12,718 bases of DNA. It comes from Marinilabilia sp. UBA5340. Its GTDB lineage: Bacteria > Bacteroidota > Bacteroidia > Bacteroidales > Marinilabiliaceae. Below are positions 8,027 to 12,718 of this stretch, piece by piece; position 1 is the stretch's first letter; each line of letters opens with the position of its first letter. The position numbers and the translations under genes were made by a program. The notes below the pieces were generated by a model. It saw nothing but the letters and a program-made list of their open reading frames with translations, did not search any database and was not told where the DNA came from. The DNA lies in the NCBI GenBank assembly GCA_002411085.1, contig DHQK01000209.1, positions 3,373 through 16,090 of the forward strand, given 5' to 3'.

Positions 8027-8034
8027 TAATTTTG
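8005..8034 (+). promoter_or_regulatory. Bacteroidota-type promoter of the aminotransferase gene
   Basis: TTG at 8005-8007 is followed by exactly 19 nt and then TAATTTTG at 8027-8034, a full match to the Bacteroidota primary sigma factor pattern (TTG, 19-21 nt, TAnnTTTG). Transcription should begin near 8041, giving a short leader of about 14 nt before the ATG at 8055. The -33 element and spacer lie in the right terminal repeat of the MITE-like element, and the -7 box abuts its end. Confidence 0.75.
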
Positions 8035-8054
8035 AATACTTAAATTTAAAATGG

Positions 8055-9371
8055 ATGAGTAAGAATTCATTTCCCATAGCGGAGGAAGTATTGCAGAGCC
8101 TTCGGGAAGAGCTTGGAATCAAGAGTCTGGCATTTTGTACCATCAGGCAAATTGTTCAGTTGGTTAATCGACTGCAGGAAATCAGCGGTGAGTCATTTAT
8201 CCGGACAGAAATGGGAGTACCCGGTCTGAAAGCTCCGAGGGTAGGGGTAGATGCCGAAATCGCAGCACTGAATGATGGAGTGGCATCCGTTTATCCTCCC
8301 ATTGAAGGAAGAGCTGAGTTGAAAAAGGAATTGTCCCGGTTTGCCAGGCTTTTTCTGGATGTTGAAATAGATTCGAGATGCTGCGTGCCCACTGTTGGAT
8401 CTATGCAATCTTCATTCGTCACATTTATGGTAGCCAATCGGAGAGACCGGGAAAAGGACACCACTTTGTTTATAGATCCGGGATTCCCTGTTCATAAACG
8501 TCAGATTGCTGTTCAGGGAATGAAATATGAAAGTTTTGATATTTACAATTACCGGGGAGAAAAGCTAAGGGCCAAGCTGGAAAGTTATCTGAAAAACGGA
8601 AATATAAGTACCTTTCTTTATTCCAATCCCAACAATCCTGCCTGGATTTGCTTTACCGATAAAGAATTGAGGATTATTGGCGAACTGGCAAATCAATATG
8701 ATGTAATTGTGATGGAAGATCTTGCCTATTTCGGAATGGATTTCAGACAAAATTACGGGGTGCCGGGAAAGGGGCCTCATCAGCCTACTGTAGCCAAATA
8801 CACAGATAATTATGTCTTGCTGTTTTCGGGTTCGAAAATATTTAGTTATGCTGGTCAGCGTATTGGTAGTTTGTTGATTTCAGATGCTTTGTATGATAAG
8901 AAGTTTCCCGCTCTTGGTGAAGTATTTAACTCAGATCGGTTTGGAACAGCCATTCTGCAGGATGCGCTCTATTCCACTACTGCAGGAACAGCTCACTCGG
9001 CACAGATGGGTTTTGCATCATTGCTGAAGGCTGTAAACGATGGAGATTTTGATTTCAGAGGTTATGTGAAGGAGTATGGAGAGCGGGCTGGTATTATGAA
9101 AAAACACTTCCTGGAAAGTGGTTTTAGAATTGTTTATGACAAAGATGAGGCGTATGAGGTGGCGGATGGTTTTTATTTTACGATCTCTTATCCCGGGATG
9201 TCGGGTGAAGAACTTTTGGGGCAATTATTGAGATTTGGAATCAGTGCAATAACTCTGGATACCACAGGTAGTTCCAGAAAAGAAGGTTTGAGGATTTGTG
9301 TGTCACATACCTCGCTCGAACGCATGGATGAATTGGGCTTTAGATTGAGGCAATTTGCTGAAAATCAGTAA
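8055..9371 (+). CDS. PLP-dependent aminotransferase, class I/II (fold type I)
   Basis: This is a cytoplasmic transaminase that exchanges the amino group between an amino acid and a 2-oxoacid using pyridoxal phosphate. The 438-residue protein has the fold-type-I residues in the expected order: SNPNNPAW with Asn194 (contacts the PLP O3'), EDLAYFG with Asp222 (pairs with the pyridine nitrogen) and Tyr225, SGSKIFSYAGQRIG with Lys261 (Schiff base) and Arg270 region (phosphate), and LRICVSH with Arg413 (substrate carboxylate). The N-terminal 40 residues are longer than in small class I enzymes. Substrate specificity cannot be read reliably; the adjacent oxidoreductase operon suggests branched-chain or aromatic amino acids. 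The ATG at 8055 is chosen because it follows the strong promoter at 8005-8034; an out-of-frame ATG at 8051 opens only three codons. It is followed by 242 nt before the ferredoxin gene, so it is probably a separate transcription unit. Confidence 0.93.
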   Translation: MSKNSFPIAEEVLQSLREELGIKSLAFCTIRQIVQLVNRLQEISGESFIRTEMGVPGLKAPRVGVDAEIAALNDGVASVYPPIEGRAELKKELSRFARLFLDVEIDSRCCVPTVGSMQSSFVTFMVANRRDREKDTTLFIDPGFPVHKRQIAVQGMKYESFDIYNYRGEKLRAKLESYLKNGNISTFLYSNPNNPAWICFTDKELRIIGELANQYDVIVMEDLAYFGMDFRQNYGVPGKGPHQPTVAKYTDNYVLLFSGSKIFSYAGQRIGSLLISDALYDKKFPALGEVFNSDRFGTAILQDALYSTTAGTAHSAQMGFASLLKAVNDGDFDFRGYVKEYGERAGIMKKHFLESGFRIVYDKDEAYEVADGFYFTISYPGMSGEELLGQLLRFGISAITLDTTGSSRKEGLRICVSHTSLERMDELGFRLRQFAENQ

Positions 9372-9492
9372 TGAATTTTTTGTCTTACTGAACCTTTGCT
9401 ACTTTGATGGCGATGAAAACAGCCATGAGGAATTGAAATAAAATATAGAATGTATATAAACAAGGATCTTAACTCTCTGATTTTCGATAAAC

Positions 9493-9584
9493 TTACGAAT
9501 TGTAATTCACTTTATTCGCTTTGTTTATAGGAAATAATGATGAGTGTCATGAAGGTGAATTACAATTTTTCTCTAAATTCGTAA
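9493..9584. promoter_or_regulatory. Interrupted inverted repeat in the leader of the oxidoreductase operon
   Basis: TTACGAATTGTAATTCAC (9493-9510) has its reverse complement downstream, split in two: GTGAATTACAATT (9555-9567) and AATTCGTAA (9576-9584). The downstream arm is thus the complement with about 12 extra bases inserted. In RNA this could form an 18-bp stem with a one-sided bulge and a 44-nt loop. Within the arms are two near-palindromes, GAATTGTAATTC (9497-9508) and GAATTACAATTT (9557-9568), exactly 60 bp apart, which could instead be operator sites. It lies 29 nt upstream of the ferredoxin start. I see no consensus promoter in the 242-nt gap, so the element's role is open. Confidence 0.55.
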
Positions 9585-9613
9585 TGTAGTTTTAAGAAAA
9601 AACAAATTTTGTT

Positions 9614-9847
9614 ATGGCAAAAATGATAGGAGCAATAGAAGTGGATATTGAGACCTGTAAAGGTTGTTCGCTTTGTGTCGAAGCTTGTCCGACAAATGTC
9701 ATCGCTCTTGCTGAAGAGGTGAACGGTAAGGGGTATAATTATGCATACATGGCCAATCCGGAAGCATGCAACGGTTGCACCAATTGTGCTCAGGTTTGTC
9801 CGGATAGTTGTATTACAGTTTATCGTAAAAAAGTTGAAATGGCCTGA
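9614..9847 (+). CDS. 2-oxoacid:ferredoxin oxidoreductase, ferredoxin-like delta subunit (2x[4Fe-4S])
   Basis: This small iron-sulfur protein relays electrons between the TPP-containing core of the oxidoreductase and external ferredoxin. The 77-residue protein contains two complete CxxCxxCxxxCP motifs: Cys15/18/21/25 and Cys52/55/58/62. Each motif supplies three ligands to one [4Fe-4S] cluster and its last Cys to the other. A ninth cysteine (Cys66) follows the second motif. A 26-residue insert separates the motifs, as in delta subunits of VOR/KOR enzymes rather than clostridial ferredoxins. It is the first gene of the operon, 48 nt before the alpha subunit. The start at 9614 follows a purine-rich stretch with no clear Shine-Dalgarno sequence. 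It could be called vorD-, korD- or porD-like; the substrate class is not resolved, so no symbol is given. Confidence 0.92.
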   Translation: MAKMIGAIEVDIETCKGCSLCVEACPTNVIALAEEVNGKGYNYAYMANPEACNGCTNCAQVCPDSCITVYRKKVEMA

Positions 9848-9895
9848 TTAGATCTGTCAATCAGAAAAAATCAGTACCAAGAAATATTTGAGCAA

Positions 9896-10978
9896 ATGAG
9901 TGAACTAAGGTTAATGAAAGGCAATGAAGCCATTGCCGAGGCAGCAATTCGCTGTGGTACCGACGGTTATTTTGGGTATCCCATCACACCTCAGTCTGAG
10001 GTGATGGAACGGTTAATGGAATTGCGTCCATGGGAATCCACCGGTATGGTGGTACTTCAGGCAGAAAGTGAAGTTGCCTCCATCAATATGTTATATGGAG
10101 GGGCCGGATGTGGTAAAAGAGTAATGACCTCTTCGTCCAGTCCAGGTATTAGTCTTATGCAGGAAGGCTTGTCATATATGGCAGGTGCAGAATTACCTTG
10201 TTTGGTAGTAAATGTAGTGCGTGGAGGCCCGGGTCTGGGAACCATTCAACCATCTCAGTCTGATTATTTTCAGTCGGTCAAAGGTGGGGGCCATGGCGAC
10301 TACAAGCTGATTGTATTGGCCCCGGCATCGGTTCAGGAAATGGCCGATTTTGTGGAACTCTCTTTTGATCTTGCCTTTAAATACCGTAATCCGGCCATGA
10401 TTTTGTCGGATGGTATGATTGGCCAGATGATGGAAAAAGTGGAGCTGAAGCCGCAGCAAAAAAGGTGGACCGATGAGGAAGTAGCTCAGATGCATTCCTG
10501 GGCCACTACCGGAAAAACAGCTGATCGCGACCGCAATATTATTACCTCTGTGGAGCTTGATTCCGAGGCGCATGAGCAGTTTAACAATCGTCTTCAGGCC
10601 AAATATCGTGAGATAGAAGAGCATGAGGTGCGTTTCGAAGAAATTGATACAGATGATGCAGATTATCTGATAGTAGCTTATGGAAGTAGTGCGCGTATTT
10701 CATCTGCAGCCATAGAAATATTGCGCGAAAAAGGACTAAAAGTAGGCTTGTTGAGACCTATCACTCTTTGGCCTTTTCCTACCAGTAGATTACAGGAATT
10801 GTCAGGCAAACTGAAGGGGATTCTTTCGGTGGAGATGAGCAGCGGACAAATGGTTGAAGATATCCGACTTGCTGTGAATGGTAAAGTGAAAGTGGAGCAT
10901 TTTGGGCGTTATGGAGGTGTAGTACCTTCTCCCGATGAAGTGGCTGATGCTCTGGAACAAAAATTGATTGGAGGATAA
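9896..10978 (+). CDS. vorB: 2-oxoacid:ferredoxin oxidoreductase alpha subunit (VorB/KorA type)
   Basis: This is the alpha subunit of a TPP-dependent 2-oxoacid:ferredoxin oxidoreductase, which converts a 2-oxoacid plus CoA to acyl-CoA and CO2 while reducing ferredoxin, or runs in reverse. The 360-residue protein holds the PFOR N-terminal domain with GYPITPQSE (residues 27-35), the ESEVASINM stretch (about 61-70) and GGPGLGTIQPSQSD (about 110-123). The transketolase C-terminal-like domain runs from about residue 253 (DYLIVAYGSSARIS) to the end, with LRPITLWPFP. Bacteroidota proteins of this type are usually annotated 3-methyl-2-oxobutanoate dehydrogenase subunit VorB, but the closely related KorA (2-oxoglutarate) cannot be excluded by eye, so the substrate is tentative. 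The stop codon is only 4 nt before the preferred beta-subunit start, indicating tight translational coupling. Confidence 0.93.
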   Translation: MSELRLMKGNEAIAEAAIRCGTDGYFGYPITPQSEVMERLMELRPWESTGMVVLQAESEVASINMLYGGAGCGKRVMTSSSSPGISLMQEGLSYMAGAELPCLVVNVVRGGPGLGTIQPSQSDYFQSVKGGGHGDYKLIVLAPASVQEMADFVELSFDLAFKYRNPAMILSDGMIGQMMEKVELKPQQKRWTDEEVAQMHSWATTGKTADRDRNIITSVELDSEAHEQFNNRLQAKYREIEEHEVRFEEIDTDDADYLIVAYGSSARISSAAIEILREKGLKVGLLRPITLWPFPTSRLQELSGKLKGILSVEMSSGQMVEDIRLAVNGKVKVEHFGRYGGVVPSPDEVADALEQKLIGG

Positions 10979-10982
10979 GAAA

Positions 10983-11750
10983 ATGGCGGAATTACTTGAA
11001 GATATTAAGAAACCTGAAAACCTGGTGCATAAAAAGAGCAGTGTGCTTACCGATAATGTTATGCATTATTGTCCGGGATGTAGCCATGGTGTAGTTCATA
11101 AACTGATTGCAGAAGTGATTGAGGAGATGGGCATTCAGGATAAAACTGTAGGAGTAGCTCCCGTGGGGTGTTCTGTATTTATCTACAACTACCTGGATAT
11201 CGACTGGCAGGAAGCCGCTCACGGACGTGCGCCTGCACTGGGAACAGCTATTTCCAGATTGCGTCCTGATCGTTTTGTGTTTACCTATCAGGGCGATGGC
11301 GATCTTGCTGCTATAGGTACCGCAGAAACCATTCATGCCTGCAATCGTGGAGAAAATATGGTGATGATCTTTATCAATAACGGTATTTACGGGATGACAG
11401 GAGGCCAAATGGCTCCAACGACCCTTGAAGGCATGAAAGCATCCACCTGTCCGTTTGGTCGTGATCCCAAAACTGATGGAAATCCGTTGAAAATGACAGA
11501 GATTGTTGCACAACTGCCCGGAACTAACTTTGTTACCCGCCAGGCTGTTCATACTGCAGCAGCTGTAAGGCGCACCAAAAAAGCCATTCGCAAAGCTTTT
11601 GAAAAGCAAAAGGAGAAAACCGGAACGTCCTTTGTAGAGGTGGTCTCCACATGTAATTCAGGATGGAAGATGAATCCTGTTGATTCCAATAAGTGGATGG
11701 AGGAAAATATGTTTCCGTTTTATCCTCTGGGCGATATAAAAGACGTTTAA
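10983..11750 (+). CDS. 2-oxoacid:ferredoxin oxidoreductase beta subunit (TPP-binding)
   Basis: This is the catalytic, thiamine-pyrophosphate-binding subunit of the oxidoreductase. In the 255-residue form, Cys30 and Cys33 (HYCPGCSHG), Cys63 (PVGCSVF) and Cys224 (VSTCNSGW) match the four ligands of the proximal [4Fe-4S] cluster. GDGDLAAIG (104-112) with INNGIYGMTGGQ (131-142) is the TPP/Mg2+ motif. I chose the ATG at 10983 over the in-frame TTG at 10968. The TTG would overlap the alpha gene, and the ATG has a clear GGAGG (10970-10974) eight bases upstream, one of the few good Shine-Dalgarno sequences in the window. That GGAGG lies inside the end of the alpha gene, so the two genes are translationally coupled. 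Confidence 0.93.
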   Translation: MAELLEDIKKPENLVHKKSSVLTDNVMHYCPGCSHGVVHKLIAEVIEEMGIQDKTVGVAPVGCSVFIYNYLDIDWQEAAHGRAPALGTAISRLRPDRFVFTYQGDGDLAAIGTAETIHACNRGENMVMIFINNGIYGMTGGQMAPTTLEGMKASTCPFGRDPKTDGNPLKMTEIVAQLPGTNFVTRQAVHTAAAVRRTKKAIRKAFEKQKEKTGTSFVEVVSTCNSGWKMNPVDSNKWMEENMFPFYPLGDIKDV

Positions 11751-11753
11751 AAA

Positions 11754-11775
11754 TTGCCGGTTCATCTGCCGGTAA
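11754..11775 (+). other. Small intercistronic hairpin
   Basis: TTGCCGG (11754-11760) pairs with CCGGTAA (11769-11775), allowing one G-U pair, around an 8-nt loop. It starts just after the beta-subunit stop codon. No T-run follows, so full termination is unlikely. It could act as a processing or stability element between beta and gamma, or be chance. Confidence 0.35.
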
Positions 11776-11836
11776 GATGTTTAACAAGATATTTGTGGAT
11801 TCATTCTGATTTTGAATGCACAAAAAACAGTTTGTT

Positions 11837-12394
11837 ATGAAGGAAGAAATTATTATTGCAGGTTTTGGTGGTCAGGGTGTTTTGTCTATGGGTAAAATTC
11901 TTGCCTATTCCGGCGTGATGCAAGGTCAGGAGGTGACCTGGATGCCCTCTTATGGTCCCGAAATGCGTGGAGGAACAGCCAATGTAACTGTGGTGCTCAG
12001 TGATAGTCGTATCAGTTCTCCGATTCTTCATGCTTTTGATACAGCCATTATCCTGAATCAACAATCCATGGATAAGTTTGAACCCATGGTGAAACCCGGC
12101 GGTCTGTTGCTGTATGATCCCAATGGGATAACAAGGCATCCGGAGCGTGACGATATCAATATCTATAAAATTGAAGCGGCTGAAGAGGCATCTCAAATGA
12201 AATCGTCCAAAACCTTTAATATGATTGTTTTGGGAGCATATTTGAAGCTGAAACCTGTAGTGGAAATGGATAATGTGCTCAAGGGATTGAAAAAATCACT
12301 CCCCGAACGACACCACCACCTGATTCCTATGAATGAGAAAGCCATTCAACGGGGAACAGAAATAGTGCAGGAGGTCAGTGTTGCAGGGGTTTAA
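11837..12394 (+). CDS. 2-oxoacid:ferredoxin oxidoreductase gamma subunit
   Basis: This is the gamma subunit of the same complex; the domain is thought to take part in CoA binding and complex assembly. It shows the family hallmarks GFGGQG (residues 9-14), WMPSYGPEMRGGTAN (35-49) and VVLSDSRISSP. I chose the ATG at 11837, which gives MKEEIIIAGFGGQG, the usual family start, and 185 residues. The in-frame ATG at 11816 would add seven residues (MHKKQFV) and cannot be excluded. Neither has a Shine-Dalgarno sequence, although the bases before 11837 are A-rich. It is the last gene of the operon; an intrinsic terminator follows 86 nt after its stop. With this subunit the delta-alpha-beta-gamma set is complete. 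Confidence 0.92.
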   Translation: MKEEIIIAGFGGQGVLSMGKILAYSGVMQGQEVTWMPSYGPEMRGGTANVTVVLSDSRISSPILHAFDTAIILNQQSMDKFEPMVKPGGLLLYDPNGITRHPERDDINIYKIEAAEEASQMKSSKTFNMIVLGAYLKLKPVVEMDNVLKGLKKSLPERHHHLIPMNEKAIQRGTEIVQEVSVAGV

Positions 12395-12480
12395 ATCATG
12401 ACTTTTTGATTATGGGTGTTGGGTGAGCAGATTTGCTTGCTAAAGTCAGATTTGTAAATTTATTCCCGGAACGCAAATAG

Positions 12481-12519
12481 AAAGAGAAAACAGGAAATGC
12501 TTGTTTTCTCTTTTTTTTT
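12481..12519 (+). terminator. Intrinsic terminator of the oxidoreductase operon
   Basis: A 12-bp perfect stem (AAAGAGAAAACA at 12481-12492 with TGTTTTCTCTTT at 12502-12513) surrounds a short loop. A G-U and a G-C pair can extend the stem inward. A run of nine Ts at 12511-12519 begins at the base of the stem. It is well placed to end the transcript that covers the four oxidoreductase genes. Confidence 0.92.
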
Positions 12520-12718
12520 AATGATAAATTTGGGTGTCGTAATGGTTTTATGGTGAATTTGGTAATTGTAGTGGGCTCTTTGCATTAATATGGTACAGGC
12601 TTTTCTTAGATCTTTTGGCTAATTGAGGGTGTAAGTTGTTCTTGAAATGCCCTAAAATGACCGTTAAGAAACTGTTTAAATTTTATTCAGTCTGATGGAA
12701 CTCGTCCCGAAGTTTCGG
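12520..12718. other. Gene-free right edge ending in a partial palindrome
   Basis: The last 199 nt hold no credible open reading frame on either strand. The very end contains CCGAA-GT-TTCGG (12707-12718), which the window cuts off; the preceding TC suggests it may continue outwards. The A/T-rich AAACTGTTTAAATTTTATTC (12670-12689) lies just before it. This may be the edge of a repeat or insertion element, or the terminator of a gene beyond the window; I cannot tell which. Confidence 0.35.

Noticed and set aside
8051..8062. A four-codon open frame (ATG GAT GAG TAA) overlapping the aminotransferase start, a possible leader peptide.
   Set aside because: It encodes only three residues with no regulatory codon run, and an out-of-frame ATG 4 nt before the real start is easily chance.
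10193..10624. A 143-codon minus-strand open frame (and a 205-codon one at 10992-11609) antisense to the oxidoreductase genes.
   Set aside because: The + strand carries clear family motifs across the same bases. The antisense products are rich in Cys, His and Arg with no coherent pattern, as expected for shadow frames.
10968..10982. An upstream TTG start for the beta subunit that would overlap the alpha gene by 11 nt.
   Set aside because: The ATG at 10983 has a well-spaced GGAGG before it and gives the usual family N-terminus; the TTG has no such signal.
5733..12468. A shared string of the form ATTTGTAAATT followed by TTCCCG, near 5733 and near 12450.
   Set aside because: The second copy is in the 3' region after the gamma gene, the spacing differs by a few bases, and the match is mostly A/T, so chance is the simplest explanation.
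1..12718. A defence island, CRISPR array, phage or other exotic system.
   Set aside because: I looked for regular spacers, transposases, integrases, reverse transcriptases, nucleases and tRNA/rRNA signatures, and saw none. All seven larger genes fall in well-known metabolic or envelope families.

Overview
The window looks like a chromosomal segment from an anaerobic member of the Bacteroidota. The evidence is indirect but consistent. Protein sequences are of Bacteroidota type, especially the very long TamB-like protein and the four-subunit 2-oxoacid:ferredoxin oxidoreductase. Most genes lack a clear Shine-Dalgarno sequence. One promoter matches the Bacteroidota consensus (TTG, about 19 nt, TAnnTTTG). 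The oxygen-sensitive ferredoxin-linked oxidoreductase suggests anaerobic life. I could not run a database search, so the genus is open.

Left part (1-5760), housekeeping. A 6-phosphogluconolactonase gene (pgl, + strand) faces a 1,494-residue TamB-like gene (- strand); a GC-rich palindrome lies between their stop codons. Upstream of tamB, on the same strand, is a small DUF2007-type gene that ends in its own intrinsic terminator, so tamB is probably transcribed separately.

Middle (5763-7517). A two-gene + strand operon encodes a tandem ACT-domain protein and a phenylacetate-CoA ligase-type enzyme, 6 nt apart. Then comes a 537-nt stretch with no credible gene. It holds small palindromes, an imperfect 20-bp tandem repeat and, at its right end, a MITE-like element of about 134 bp with imperfect 19-20 bp terminal inverted repeats. 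A near-perfect Bacteroidota promoter straddles the right end of this element and points into the next gene.

Right part (8055-12394). A fold-type-I PLP aminotransferase is followed by a four-gene operon for a 2-oxoacid:ferredoxin oxidoreductase (VorB/KorA type): ferredoxin-like delta, alpha, TPP-binding beta and gamma subunits. A strong intrinsic terminator follows at 12481-12519. The leader before the ferredoxin gene carries a long interrupted inverted repeat. The last 200 nt contain no gene I can support and end inside a palindrome.

Together, the ligase (acid to acyl-CoA), oxidoreductase (acyl-CoA to and from 2-oxoacid), aminotransferase (2-oxoacid to and from amino acid) and ACT protein (probable amino acid sensor) form a coherent module. 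It links amino acids to acyl-CoAs and could run oxidatively (fermentation) or reductively (making amino acids from scavenged aryl or branched-chain acids). The enzyme families are well supported; the joint pathway is my inference. I found no defence system, phage, CRISPR array, rRNA or tRNA.
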